Positions 27,300 through 36,436 of a stretch of 49,496 bases of DNA are shown here, piece after piece; within the stretch, counting starts at the first letter, position 1; the number at the start of each line of letters is the position of its first letter. The notes beneath the pieces were generated by a model. That model made no database searches. It worked only from the letters and a program-made list of their open reading frames with translations, and was not told the DNA's origin. Where the stretch lies: assembly GCA_019309565.1 (NCBI GenBank), contig JAFDFZ010000024.1:1-49496 (forward strand), written 5' to 3'. Source of the DNA: Deltaproteobacteria bacterium (GTDB lineage: Bacteria; Desulfobacterota; Desulfobacteria; Desulfobacterales; SURF-15). Both the position numbers and the translations under genes were made by a program.

Positions 27300-27746
27300 A
27301 TGGATGTTATGAGCCCAAAGAATAAGCACCTCTATTTCTGCTGTGTTTTGGTCCTTACAGGTATGCTGATTGTTTGGGGTGTTTATGGTTGCGAAGGTTC
27401 CTCCAGCACACGCTCTGCTGCAAAAGACGCCACCAGCGGCGACTATGAAATTCAGCTGGAAATCCTCTCCCCTGTGGATGGAGCAACCGTGGTTTTTGTC
27501 CAAAAAGAAGGCGCAGACGAGCCGGAATCTGATGTTGAGTTTACGTATTCGACATCCGGTGGAACCGAGCCCGTTATAGTTACATGGCTTATCCAGGGGC
27601 CCAGTACCTCAAATAGCTCAAGTGCAAGCGCTGACGGGGATGCCACGCTGACGTTTTTAGAGACCGGAGTGCATAAGATTACAGCCGTGGCCACGGATTC
27701 AAACGGCATTACTGCATCGGATTCCATTACCATCACCATATTGTAG
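27300..27746 (+). CDS. Putative lipoprotein with Ig-like/PKD-type fold
   Basis: 148 residues. Hydrophobic leader CCVLVLTGMLIVWGVYGC gives a possible lipobox with Cys at 31, though Tyr at -2 is unusual. After a Ser-rich linker comes a beta-sandwich pattern: EIQLEILSPVDGATVVF, YSTSGGTEPVIVTWLI, TGVHKITAVATDSNG, typical of PKD/Ig-like surface domains (GxHxITAxATDSNG). The role is unknown, perhaps outer-membrane or surface binding. AGGAG is nine bases before ATG 27300. Confidence 0.65.
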   Translation: MDVMSPKNKHLYFCCVLVLTGMLIVWGVYGCEGSSSTRSAAKDATSGDYEIQLEILSPVDGATVVFVQKEGADEPESDVEFTYSTSGGTEPVIVTWLIQGPSTSNSSSASADGDATLTFLETGVHKITAVATDSNGITASDSITITIL

Positions 27747-27860
27747 CACCGGTGGCATACCACAACACTGCAGACCCATGAAACATCCAACTTACCGAAC
27801 AGTCAACCGACAGAGCATTGCAGTGACATTCGGTGATCCAGTTAAAGGTTTAAGAAAACA

Positions 27861-28631
27861 ATGAAACTTCCGTCAATCAGGTTATACGCCCGTATGGCAA
27901 TTGTTTTTCTTCTATTGGCGTTTCTGGCAGGCTCCTGTGTCACCACAACCCAGGAGCGCATAAGAAAAGCCGAGGACAAGAAACGGCTCGGTGAAGCGTT
28001 CTATTTGCAAGGCAACTATACCCAGGCCCTTAAGGTACTTCTGGAGGCGGAACGACTTCATCCCGATGATGCGGAGCTTCACAACGATCTGGGCCTTGTC
28101 TACAGGGCAAAAGAAAAATATGATCTTGCCATTGTTCACTTCAAAAAAGCGCTTGCTATCAATCCTGGTTATGCCCAGGCGAAGAACAACTTAGGATGGG
28201 TTTATTTGGATCAAAAAAAATGGGATAAGGCAATCCCCATCTTTGAAGAACTTCTGGAAGATCTCACTTACATCACCCCCCAGTTTCCGTTATTTGGCCT
28301 TGGATGGGCCTATTATAATAAGAAAAATTATGCTCTTTCAAAGCAGTACTATTTAAAAGCCCTTAAAATGGATCCCAAATTCATAAAAGCATTGCGTGGT
28401 CTTGGCCTTACATATAAAGCGCTGGGAAGAATCTCCGAGGCTATTTCCACCCTGGAGAGGGCAGTGGAAATTAGTCCTCAGATTCCCCATTTACACTATG
28501 ACCTGGGACAGCTATACGCGCTTGCGGGGGATGGCATAAAGGCACGGGAAGCTTATGAAAACGTAATCAAACTGGTTCCGCACAGTGCCCTTGCCGCCGA
28601 AGCGAAGAAAGCGCTTGCAGGATTGAAATAA
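27861..28631 (+). CDS. TPR lipoprotein, possible PilF/PilW-type pilotin
   Basis: 256 residues. Lipoprotein signal ending LAFLAGSC (lipobox Cys26). From residue 40 on it is a solenoid of about six TPR units (for example AELHNDLGLVYRAKEKYDLA, and AQAKNNLGWVYLDQKKWDKA). It should be anchored in the outer membrane facing the periplasm. It ends eight bases from the convergent pilQ gene. PilF/PilW lipoproteins of this build help the PilQ secretin assemble, so that role is likely, but generic TPR lipoproteins look the same. Convergent, so not in the pil operon itself. Confidence 0.7.
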   Translation: MKLPSIRLYARMAIVFLLLAFLAGSCVTTTQERIRKAEDKKRLGEAFYLQGNYTQALKVLLEAERLHPDDAELHNDLGLVYRAKEKYDLAIVHFKKALAINPGYAQAKNNLGWVYLDQKKWDKAIPIFEELLEDLTYITPQFPLFGLGWAYYNKKNYALSKQYYLKALKMDPKFIKALRGLGLTYKALGRISEAISTLERAVEISPQIPHLHYDLGQLYALAGDGIKAREAYENVIKLVPHSALAAEAKKALAGLK

Positions 28632-28638
28632 CAGTCCA

Positions 28639-31314
28639 CTAGCCGCGTTGCTCCAGCTGCACAATATGCGGTGTGATAAAGATGAGCAGTTCCTGTAAAT
28701 CCTCTGATCGCGTCTCCTTTTTAAATAACCAGCCGAATATAGGAATTTCCCTGAAACCAGGAACACCGGATTCTCCAGTATCTTTCCTGGTTTTACGGAT
28801 ACCACCTATCACAATGGTCTGTCCGTTATCCACCAGCAACTCCGTATTGGCCTCCTTGGTTGTGAAAGATTGCTGATTGTTGATGATCTGTCCGATTTCG
28901 TTGTTGGTGACTTTTATGGTCAGGGATATCCGTTTATCAGGGGTTACATGCGGGGTAACCTCCAGTTCCAGATCAACGTCTTTATAATCGATGACCGTGT
29001 TTCCGGAGTCATCCAATCTCGGAATCGGCACCTGGGTTCCCTGCCGGATTCTAGCGGTTTTGTTGTCAAGTGTCATCACCCTTGGAGATGAGATAATTTT
29101 CACCTTACCTTCAGATTCTGATGCGGCCAGCCGTGCGTCCAGGGTGAACGGACTGCCCATAAGCTTCGAGAAATTGATTCCGATCTGCCCCAAGGTCTGA
29201 GACGGCGGGTTTGTTGCGGACATGTCGTAGTTAAGCGAACCCTCGGGGATCACGCCATCACCGACTTCACTGGTAAAGATGGGGCCTGCTTGTATCGACA
29301 ACTGGGTGCCAAGCTCCCTGGAGAACGAGCTGGAGGCTTCCACCACCCTTGCTTCGATGATCACTTGAGGGGTGACCCGATCAATCTTTCGGACCGTTTC
29401 CTTAGCCCTTTTAACCATTTCCGCCGTATCGGTTATGATGATTTGATTGTTGCGTTTATCCACCGTGATGCTTCCCCGTTCGGGTGTCAACACGATATGG
29501 GGTTTGACGTCTTGTTCGGCATTTGCGTAGTTGACAGAAATAAATTCGGTAACAAGGGGTTCAAGGGCCTTTTCCTGTTGTTTGCTTTCAAGCTCGGCTG
29601 CTGCTTTCGCCCGCTTGATTTCCTGCTCCCTTTTAAGGGTTTCCTGAGTTGCAATTCGAATAATGTCGCCCTCTACAACGGTGCCCAACTGGTTCATTTT
29701 CAATACCAGATCCAAAACCTGATCCCACGGTACCGGCTTGTCCAGGCTCAAGGTTACCTTACCGGAAACGTCTTTATCGATGGCAAAGTTTTTGCCGCTT
29801 ACTTCCCTTAAGATTCGAAAAACATTCTTGATATCGGTTTCATAAAAATCCAGAGCAATCTTCTCTCCCGTATACTTCTTCTTGGAGGTTTCCCGGGTGG
29901 GTCTAACCGCAAGCTTTTCAACACGCTTTTCGGGCTTTGGTTTTTCTGCCGCTGCTTTTACCAAAGCTTCTTTCCAGGCCGGAAGTTTGGCTTCTTCAAA
30001 GGATCTGGGTGGTATGGACGAGGCTTCGAAACCTATACGCAACAAGGCATCCTGCTGCTCAATGATGTAGGGAACCGCTTCACGAAGTTCGATGGAAATA
30101 AGTGCTGTGTCCTTAAGAGCAGCAGAATGGAAAGGCATAATGCGGTCAACTGCGCTCGCAAACCGGGTGGTTATCAACGGACGCTGCCGATAATCCGGGA
30201 ATCGGGTGTTGATAAGCTTTAATTGAAGCCTCTTTTCGCCTATTTTTTGAAGTTCATACTTAACCGGTCGTGAGGTTCCAATAACGATGGTGGATTTCCC
30301 TTCCGGTTGGCTTAAAAAATCGATCCGATTTACCCATGCCGGTGCTTGCGGCTGTGGCTTGAGCTTTGGTTTTTTTTCTTTTTGTGCTGGTATTTTAGTC
30401 GCTTCAGAGGGCGGAGAGGGAGGAGGTATTCTTTCTTTTTTGGAAACGTCCACCGGTCTCGACACCTCAGAGGGTATGCCTGCAACCGGTCCAACCTGAA
30501 TGAGCAGACCGTCCTTTACTGGTTTGGCGGAGTATGAGGATAGATATTGCGCAGCTGTATCCACCACCATCCTGACCCGATCCGGGTAGCTATAGGAGCG
30601 GATGCGCTTTACCCATTGCGTATTGACGGCAAGTTTTCTTTCCTCTCGTTGGGGGCTTTTAACATTGAAAAAATCAAACACGATACGTGCCGGGTTTTTA
30701 ATGGTAAAGGAATGATAATCTTTAATGGCACCGTTTGCCTTTACCCAAATCTTCATGCCGTTTTCAAACGATTCAGTAGTTATGGATCGAAACACCGACG
30801 CAGCAGGCAGGGAATCGGTGCCGGCTGCTGTTCTTTTGAGTTTTTCTTCCTCTAGGGGAACCCCTGCTTGCGCCATTTCTGGAACTTTGCGAAAAGATAT
30901 CCGAAGCTCGCCTCCTTGCCGGCTTACTTCGTATGGGACATCCCTTTTTAAAGAAATCTCCATTTTGGCCGCCGGAACTTTTGCAGTTAATCTGCTTAAA
31001 CGGATCTTGCGAATGGCTTCAACATCCGGCTCAATCGATGTGCGGGGGGTATCGATAAGGGTTTCTGGAAAGTAAAGAATCACTGCCAGTGGAAACGGCT
31101 GCTTGACCGATGTAAACGTCAATGCCCGGTCGCCTTTCACTGTTACATAAACAAACTCTTTATCCTCATCTGTGGTAATCGCCCTGATTCTATTGAAAGG
31201 CGTCTTTATCGTTTCCTTCTTGGCAACCATATGGGAAGAGCAGCTTAAAAGAGATGCCAATATCAGGGTTACAGACAGGTTTCGATACAGTCGTTTCATA
31301 ACTCCCGGTGTCAT
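28639..31314 (-). CDS. pilQ: Type IV pilus secretin PilQ
   Basis: 891 residues. Signal region with SLLSCSSH (possible lipobox). Two AMIN domains (about 45-130 and 185-275, peptidoglycan binding), a Pro/Lys linker, another AMIN-like unit (about 330-430), the STN/secretin N0 domain (IALDFYETDIKNVFRILREV), a secretin N1 module (EFISVNYANAEQDVKPH), and the C-terminal secretin pore with VPGFREIPIFGWLFK. It forms the outer-membrane ring through which the pilus passes. GGAG is nine bases before ATG 31314, and pilP ends directly upstream. Last gene of the pilMNOPQ operon. Confidence 0.95.
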   Translation of the reverse strand: MTPGVMKRLYRNLSVTLILASLLSCSSHMVAKKETIKTPFNRIRAITTDEDKEFVYVTVKGDRALTFTSVKQPFPLAVILYFPETLIDTPRTSIEPDVEAIRKIRLSRLTAKVPAAKMEISLKRDVPYEVSRQGGELRISFRKVPEMAQAGVPLEEEKLKRTAAGTDSLPAASVFRSITTESFENGMKIWVKANGAIKDYHSFTIKNPARIVFDFFNVKSPQREERKLAVNTQWVKRIRSYSYPDRVRMVVDTAAQYLSSYSAKPVKDGLLIQVGPVAGIPSEVSRPVDVSKKERIPPPSPPSEATKIPAQKEKKPKLKPQPQAPAWVNRIDFLSQPEGKSTIVIGTSRPVKYELQKIGEKRLQLKLINTRFPDYRQRPLITTRFASAVDRIMPFHSAALKDTALISIELREAVPYIIEQQDALLRIGFEASSIPPRSFEEAKLPAWKEALVKAAAEKPKPEKRVEKLAVRPTRETSKKKYTGEKIALDFYETDIKNVFRILREVSGKNFAIDKDVSGKVTLSLDKPVPWDQVLDLVLKMNQLGTVVEGDIIRIATQETLKREQEIKRAKAAAELESKQQEKALEPLVTEFISVNYANAEQDVKPHIVLTPERGSITVDKRNNQIIITDTAEMVKRAKETVRKIDRVTPQVIIEARVVEASSSFSRELGTQLSIQAGPIFTSEVGDGVIPEGSLNYDMSATNPPSQTLGQIGINFSKLMGSPFTLDARLAASESEGKVKIISSPRVMTLDNKTARIRQGTQVPIPRLDDSGNTVIDYKDVDLELEVTPHVTPDKRISLTIKVTNNEIGQIINNQQSFTTKEANTELLVDNGQTIVIGGIRKTRKDTGESGVPGFREIPIFGWLFKKETRSEDLQELLIFITPHIVQLEQRG

Positions 31315-31315
31315 T

Positions 31316-32002
31316 TTAAGATTCTCCAGCAGGTTTCTGAAGCTTTAATTCCCTGTTTTGTTTGGTTATTTCGCCTAAGGCGTTTTCGACCTCTTCTTCG
31401 ATAATGAGCCGGTCTTTCAATATTCTCGTAACACGGCCACCATTCAGCCCGATGTAAGCGCCTGCAGAAATAATATATCCTTTCCCGCTGGCTTCTTCCA
31501 CCAGGGCCAAGTTCTTCTGTTCTGATCGAATGATTGCCACAAGCTTGATCTGGCTTATATCTATCCGCTCAAGCGGCGTGCGCGGTATTCGTCTTTTTAC
31601 ACGCTTCTTTTTTTCAGCAGGTCTTTGATCTTTGATCAGGGGAGCGAATGGATCTATTTTGCCTTTAGGGTCGTAAATGGGTGGATAGGTTTCGTGAAGT
31701 GCCTTATTCGGTGAGGATTCGGAAAGGGAAGCCACTTTCGGTTTTTCCTCCTTTTTCCGAAGCGCTCTTTGAGGTGTTTCCGCTGCCATAGGTGCCATCG
31801 GTTTTCCACCCGCTGTAACAGGTTTTTTTTTCGATTCTTTTAAAGTTCTGCCGGCAGTGTTGATTTTTTTTCGCACAACCACCGATCCGATTTTCTTCTC
31901 TTCTGGACGATCACAGGCGTTAAACAGCATTACGGCGGCTGTCAACAAAATCAGCATCCCCGTATGAAACGAGTTATTGATCACTTTTTTATCCAAAACC
32001 AT
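31316..32002 (-). CDS. pilP: Type IV pilus lipoprotein PilP
   Basis: 228 residues. Lipobox VMLFNAC (Cys30), a long basic/Pro linker (about 35-110), and the PilP/GspC-type beta domain: PLERIDISQIKLVAIIRSEQ, GYIISAGAYIGLNGGRVTRI. It is anchored to the inner membrane and links the PilMNO frame to PilQ. A 140-bp gap separates it from pilO, unlike the tight overlaps elsewhere in the operon; I see no gene there. Confidence 0.92.
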   Translation of the reverse strand: MVLDKKVINNSFHTGMLILLTAAVMLFNACDRPEEKKIGSVVVRKKINTAGRTLKESKKKPVTAGGKPMAPMAAETPQRALRKKEEKPKVASLSESSPNKALHETYPPIYDPKGKIDPFAPLIKDQRPAEKKKRVKRRIPRTPLERIDISQIKLVAIIRSEQKNLALVEEASGKGYIISAGAYIGLNGGRVTRILKDRLIIEEEVENALGEITKQNRELKLQKPAGES

Positions 32003-32142
32003 TGCTACCTATTAAAGCAGAGTCAATTTCTTATCCGAAACTTCCTCCCGAAAGACCCGATCTTTTCACTGCTATAGAAACAAGAACCAGTTGGCTGACG
32101 ATCTAAAGAGACCGGAATCAGAATATCACTTTGCTCATCGTT

Positions 32143-32778
32143 TTATTTCCTCTTGCCTTTCTTGCTTTTTGCAGTGGTCTTGCCCGTTTTGGGCTTTGGT
32201 TCAATAAAACGATATGTGATGGCCGTACAGGATGTGTCAAGATCGCTTGTCCCATTTTTAGACGTCATCGTAATATCTCTGATATTGACCACCCGAAATA
32301 GCCTGGATACTTTATCAAAGAAAATTGCAATATTATGATAGGAACCGCTAACTTTTATGGATACAGGAATCTCTGCATAGAAATCTTTTTTGATTTCCGC
32401 TTTCGGTCGAAACAGGAGAAATTCCAGCCCCGCATCCTTTCCCGCTCTCGATATGCCGGTAAGCAAGGAGGGAATTTCTTTTCTGTCAGGCAATGCCTTC
32501 TTGGCGATTCTGAAATCAGCCTCAGCCTTTTTCTTCATTTCCCGGTAACGGCGAAGCTGGCTTGCTTTTCGCGTGGCAATCATCAACTGTCTTTCTTTCG
32601 CTTCGATGTCATTTTTAAGTTGATCGATTTGAGCGAGCTTAGGAAGAAAGGAAAAATAAGCAAATCCTCCAATAAGAAGCGCAAAGGCGCCGACACAAAC
32701 AGCAAGCCGCTGGGGGTTTGAAAGTCTCTGTGCCGCTTCAATCAGCGGGTCAAATATTTTTCCTGAGACATCAGCCAT
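32143..32778 (-). CDS. pilO: Type IV pilus inner-membrane assembly protein PilO
   Basis: 211 residues from ATG 32778; a GTG at 32793 would add five. One membrane helix (LAVCVGAFALLIGGFAYFSF), coiled coil (about 45-90), and the PilO ferredoxin-like periplasmic domain (LTGISRAGKDAGLEFLLFRP, IPVSIKVSGSYHNIAIFFDK). It forms a heterodimer with PilN. ATG 32778 overlaps the pilN stop by eight bases, suggesting coupling. Lys-rich tail. Confidence 0.92.
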   Translation of the reverse strand: MADVSGKIFDPLIEAAQRLSNPQRLAVCVGAFALLIGGFAYFSFLPKLAQIDQLKNDIEAKERQLMIATRKASQLRRYREMKKKAEADFRIAKKALPDRKEIPSLLTGISRAGKDAGLEFLLFRPKAEIKKDFYAEIPVSIKVSGSYHNIAIFFDKVSRLFRVVNIRDITMTSKNGTSDLDTSCTAITYRFIEPKPKTGKTTAKSKKGKRK

Positions 32779-33352
32779 CTTTCTTCTTTTCACTCCCTAC
32801 GCCTGCATTCAGTTTTACCCTGTCACAGACAACCTCAAATCGCTTGAGGTTCAAACCCTCGATTTTTACCTGACGAAGCAATGATAGATTCACGCTTGAA
32901 AACAAGGAAGTGTGTTCAAGTCGCGTCATGAAATCGGCGACCGTTTTCTGATCCAACGCCACTCCGGTAATACCCACCGTTTTATCGCTGGCTGTAAACT
33001 TAGTAAACCACATCCGCTTGGGGATAACAACCCTGGTCATGGTTTCCAGCAGCTCAACAGGCTCTCTGCGCTTTAACTTAACCAGTCTAATTCCTTCCAT
33101 CTTAATTTTTAGAAGTTCAAGCGCTCTTTTGATTTCATCCACCTCTTTAGCATCTTTTCGTTTGGCTTTAAGCTTTTTTTTGACCGTTTCAAACCGATCG
33201 GTTAACTCTTGAATCTGCAGATTCAAATTGGAGTTGTAGTAATAAAGAACCAGCGCCGAGAATATCAAAGACAGGATGAAAATGGAAATCTGTCGGCGAA
33301 TATTTTCTTTTTTTCTGGCAGCCCGAAAGGGGAGTAAATTTATTCGTATCAT
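32771..33352 (-). CDS. pilN: Type IV pilus assembly protein PilN
   Basis: 193 residues. MIRINLLPFRAARKKE is the conserved cytoplasmic peptide that docks in PilM; one membrane helix (ISIFILSLIFSALVLYYYN), coiled coil (about 48-80) and a ferredoxin-like domain with GVALDQKTVADFMTRLE. The start overlaps the pilM stop (ATGA). Confidence 0.93.
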   Translation of the reverse strand: MIRINLLPFRAARKKENIRRQISIFILSLIFSALVLYYYNSNLNLQIQELTDRFETVKKKLKAKRKDAKEVDEIKRALELLKIKMEGIRLVKLKRREPVELLETMTRVVIPKRMWFTKFTASDKTVGITGVALDQKTVADFMTRLEHTSLFSSVNLSLLRQVKIEGLNLKRFEVVCDRVKLNAGVGSEKKKDG

Positions 33353-34404
33353 TTGTCATCCACCCTTCTAAGCGAAAGACCCAAACATATCGCTGCCTGG
33401 GGTGCCATCTGTTCAAGGTAAGATCGATCAAAATGTTTGTCTTCGATTATAAGGCTGGCAAATGGATTTATTATCTCAACCTCACTGGAGGTTTCTGCCC
33501 CCAATAGGTGTGTAAAAGCTTCAATATGAGCACCGCCTCCGCTTAGAACGATTCGGCTGATCCGACCTTCCGGATCTGTAGAGTAAAAATAGTCAAGTGC
33601 TCGTCTGATTTCCACACTCCAATCCGTTGTAACCGATGTGATGATCTCCCTTAGTTCCTCAGAAGATATTCTGTTTTTCTTATCACCCAATTTAAGTTCT
33701 TCTGCTTCCTCAAAGGAACAACCCACCGATGAAGCTATCTTATAATCGATCTGCCCGCAGCCCAAAGAGACATCTCGCATAAACACGGAAACATCGCCTT
33801 TCAGAATATTCAGGGATGTCTTGCTGGCACCGATGTCGATTAATGCAACGTTATCGTCCGTTGAGTCGTAATTTACTTCGTAAATATTTTGCAATGCAAA
33901 CGCATCAATATCAATGATACATGGATTTAACCCGGCCAGTTGAACTAAATGTACATAGTCATCCACCATCTCTTTTTTTGCTGCCACCAGCATTACGCTC
34001 ATCTGATTCGAATCGTTTTCAGCTTCCCCGAGAATCTGGAAATCCAAATTGACTTCTGAAATATCGAAGGGAATATACTGTTCGGCTTCATAGTAAATGA
34101 TATCTTGAAGTTCTTCTTCAGTCATGCTTTGCACATTTATTTTTTTGACGATAACCGAATAGCCGCCAATGGATATGGCCACATTCTGTTCTTTGACGTT
34201 ATGGGTTTTAAAAAGCTGCCGTATCGCATCGGCCACGACGGCCGGTTCCTTGACAACTCCCTCCTCGATGAGCCCGGGAGCGATATCAACGGCTCCAAAC
34301 CTCTTTAAGCTATAGCCCTTTTTAGTATCAAGAAGTTCGGCGACTTTCACGGTTCGAGAACCGATATCCAAGCCCACCAGATGGTTCTTCTTCCCAAAAA
34401 GCAT
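33349..34404 (-). CDS. pilM: Type IV pilus assembly protein PilM (actin-like ATPase)
   Basis: 351 residues. Actin-fold motifs: phosphate 1 GLDIGSRTVKVAEL, phosphate 2 VALIDIGASKTSLNI, adenosine motif RIVLSGGGAHIEAF. It is a cytoplasmic ring protein that binds the PilN N-terminus and ATP. The gene starts nine bases after the small HTH gene, so both are in one transcript. Confidence 0.95.
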   Translation of the reverse strand: MLFGKKNHLVGLDIGSRTVKVAELLDTKKGYSLKRFGAVDIAPGLIEEGVVKEPAVVADAIRQLFKTHNVKEQNVAISIGGYSVIVKKINVQSMTEEELQDIIYYEAEQYIPFDISEVNLDFQILGEAENDSNQMSVMLVAAKKEMVDDYVHLVQLAGLNPCIIDIDAFALQNIYEVNYDSTDDNVALIDIGASKTSLNILKGDVSVFMRDVSLGCGQIDYKIASSVGCSFEEAEELKLGDKKNRISSEELREIITSVTTDWSVEIRRALDYFYSTDPEGRISRIVLSGGGAHIEAFTHLLGAETSSEVEIINPFASLIIEDKHFDRSYLEQMAPQAAICLGLSLRRVDDK

Positions 34405-34413
34405 ATGGCCATC

Positions 34414-34611
34414 CTAATCCTTGAAAACTTTTTCCTTATCTGTGAGTTTGAAGCCCAAAGCCAGAAGAATTTTTCGTTTCGTTTCCAAACGACAGGGCAT
34501 GCCCTTTTCGATTCTCGATAATGTGATTGGAGAAACATTTGCTTTTCGGGAAAGCTCAGCTTTGCTCATCATCAATGATTCTCTGATCTGCTTTACGGAA
34601 TTCCTGCCCAT
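34414..34611 (-). CDS. Small XRE-family helix-turn-helix protein at head of pil operon
   Basis: 65 residues, a single Cro/CI-type HTH: MSKAELSRKANVSPITLSRI then EKGMPCRLETKRKILLALGF. It is short enough to be only a DNA-binding domain. It lies nine bases upstream of pilM and so probably regulates the pil operon, perhaps its own promoter. This HTH-pilM arrangement is, as far as I recall, common in Desulfobacterota. AT-rich DNA with a TATAAT lies upstream. Confidence 0.85.
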   Translation of the reverse strand: MGRNSVKQIRESLMMSKAELSRKANVSPITLSRIEKGMPCRLETKRKILLALGFKLTDKEKVFKD

Positions 34612-35104
34612 GAGAGACCGTTTCGTTTTGAAGAAATAGCAGCAAACATACCCTTTAAATATTATATGATTTCACATTAGATCTTTGCGAAATATGTTAC
34701 AAGAGTCAAGTAAATTATAGATAATTATATGAAATTATCCATGATTAATAACACTTATTTAAAATAAATTCTACCGCATGCAAAAATTTACATGCGAATG
34801 AAGATAAAAAGGACTTATCCTATGATCACATCAATACTCATAACACAAGCGCTTTGTCAGATACTGCAAAAGCAATGCCAGAGATCTATTGATCGATATC
34901 AAAAAGAAAAAAGGGGGGGCAATTAAAAAAACAGTTCCAAGGCCTGTGACGGTGTTCAAGGGAAAGGATTAAACGAACATCCTTATTTGCAGGGATAGAT
35001 AACCAAAGCCAAAGAGCCGGGAAGCAGATTTGCAATTGCATGTCAAAAAAATCATACAGCCCCTTTCGGTTTTGTACGAAATGTCATACAGGATTCTTTG
35101 GCGC
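34612..35104. other. Intergenic stretch, moaB 3' side to pil operon promoter
   Basis: 493 bp of AT-rich DNA. The pil-proximal part should hold the operon promoter. A 34-codon frame (34822-34926, plus strand) with AAGGA eight bases before its ATG is the only other candidate; its composition is not convincing. No RNA gene recognised. Confidence 0.5.
34661..34666 (-). promoter_or_regulatory. Possible -10 box of the HTH-pilMNOPQ operon
   Basis: A perfect TATAAT on the minus strand, 50 bases before the HTH start codon. No good -35 box stands 17 bases upstream, so an activator or another sigma factor may be needed. Confidence 0.3.
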
Positions 35105-35611
35105 CTATGCTTCGAGCAGGTGTTTAACCATGTGTCCAAGCTCCGGAAATATTAGTTCTTTGCAGGCAAGCTGACAGGCCGCCAGGCTTCCCGGCAAGCA
35201 GAAGACAAGGGTTTTTCCAATCACCCCTGCTGTCGCACGAGACAGGATTGCTGCTGAATCAACCTGTTTAAAGCTCAAAAGGGTAAACAAGGTGCCAAAT
35301 GCCGAAAGTTCTTTTGAAAACATCGGACGAATTGCCTCGATGGTTACATCTTTGGGACTGATGCCGGTTCCCCCTGTCAGCAAAATGACATGTGGACCAT
35401 GGCGACCTATGGCGTCGAAAACCGATTGGTTGATGGACGGGGCATCGTCGGGAACCACTCTGTGAAAGACCACTTGGTTTCCTTCTGTTGTTGCCTGTTG
35501 GTTGATCCACTGCCCGCTTTTGTCGTCCTGCAGGGTGCGTGAGGATGAAACGGTGATAATACCAACCTTTACGGTTTTGGGGGCTTCCTTTCTGTGGGTC
35601 TGGTGGCTCAT
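35105..35611 (-). CDS. moaB: Molybdenum cofactor biosynthesis protein MoaB (MogA/MoaB family)
   Basis: 168 residues, single MoCF_biosynth domain. VKVGIITVSSSRTLQDDKSG, the molybdopterin-binding LLTGGTGISPKDVTIEAI, and the end LVFCLPGSLAACQLACKELI are family signatures. MoaB/MogA adenylates molybdopterin before metal insertion. The start overlaps the pyrR stop (ATGA). The other molybdenum cofactor genes of the window begin 1 kb away on the other strand. Confidence 0.9.
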   Translation of the reverse strand: MSHQTHRKEAPKTVKVGIITVSSSRTLQDDKSGQWINQQATTEGNQVVFHRVVPDDAPSINQSVFDAIGRHGPHVILLTGGTGISPKDVTIEAIRPMFSKELSAFGTLFTLLSFKQVDSAAILSRATAGVIGKTLVFCLPGSLAACQLACKELIFPELGHMVKHLLEA

Positions 35612-36156
35612 TGATCGTTCCCTGTCTCGATAACCACACGGTCCTGGCCATCGTGTTCGGCCAACAACACGTTTACGGTTTCTGATCTCCGGGTCTCGAT
35701 ATGTTTGCCCACGTAATTTCCCTGGATGGGAAGTTCTCGATGCCCCCGATCCACAAGCACCGCCAGCTCTATCCTGTCCGGCCTTCCGAAATCCACCAGA
35801 GCATCCATTGCTGCCCGGGTAGTTCTGCCTGTATACAGAACATCGTCAACGAGAATGATCTGCTTTCGATCCACTGAAAAAGATATCTCTGTTGCTTGCA
35901 CAACCGGTTGATGGCCAATGCGGGTCCAGTCATCCCTGTAAAGATTGATGTCAATAAACCCTGTGGGTATGTCCAGCTCCTCGATGGCTTTGATACGGGA
36001 TTGTATCCGTTTTGCAAGATAGACACCTCTTGTCTGTATACCGATAAGGGCCAAATTTTCAGCTCCTCTGTGAACTTCAAGAATTTCATGGGTCATTCGT
36101 GTCAAGATTCGGTCAATATCTGCTGCATCCAAAACGGTAACGTTTTGCTGGGCCAT
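35608..36156 (-). CDS. pyrR: PyrR: uracil phosphoribosyltransferase / pyrimidine regulator
   Basis: 182 residues. LALIGIQTRGVYLAKRI and the PRPP loop IILVDDVLYTGRTTRAAMDA are diagnostic of PyrR; VDRGHRELPIQGNYVGKHI completes the family. In Firmicutes it binds pyr mRNA to cause attenuation; in Gram-negative bacteria often only the phosphoribosyltransferase role is known. No pyrimidine gene is near; it is coupled to moaB instead. ATG 36156 is chosen: TTGGAG lies six bases upstream, and the TTG in that box is a less likely start. Confidence 0.9.
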   Translation of the reverse strand: MAQQNVTVLDAADIDRILTRMTHEILEVHRGAENLALIGIQTRGVYLAKRIQSRIKAIEELDIPTGFIDINLYRDDWTRIGHQPVVQATEISFSVDRKQIILVDDVLYTGRTTRAAMDALVDFGRPDRIELAVLVDRGHRELPIQGNYVGKHIETRRSETVNVLLAEHDGQDRVVIETGNDQ

Positions 36157-36264
36157 TTTTTTCTCCAATCCATCTCAAAGTTAAATAAACGTCCCGGAAT
36201 TTCTATAACATATTGAAATTATAAGATTATCAAGGACTGTGTCGAAACCCCATATATCTGGAAT

Positions 36265-36391
36265 ATTGGAACTATGACCCCAGTAAAATATGAAAAAAAT
36301 TTCACGGGGTAAAAATATTGGGTAATAAAAATTGAAAAAGACCATTTTTAAATAAAAAGAATTCCTTCAAACCCATCATTCCATCTTTCCA
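36265..36391 (+). repeat. Dispersed intergenic repeat B, copy 2
   Basis: ATTGGAACTATG (36265-36276), then about 35 extra bases flanked by ACCCC and GGGGT, then AATATTGGG (36314) through the TTCAAACCCATCATTCCATC core ending at 36391. It aligns with 11502-11590 in the same orientation, with the 26 final bases identical. Confidence 0.75.
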
Positions 36392-36405
36392 TCACTCCAT
36401 CTTTC

Positions 36406-36436
36406 CCTCCGGGGCGTAGGCCCTATGGGCCGGAGG
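36406..36436. repeat. GC-rich hairpin
   Basis: CCTCCGG (36406-36412) pairs with CCGGAGG (36430-36436); inside, GGCCC and GGGCC flank TAT as an alternative stem. It follows repeat B copy 2 directly. No U-tract on either strand, so it is not a plain terminator. Confidence 0.5.

Noticed and set aside
34822..34926. A 34-codon frame with AAGGA before its ATG
   Set aside because: Short, low-complexity Gln/Lys-rich product in an AT-rich gap; one weak ribosome site is not enough.
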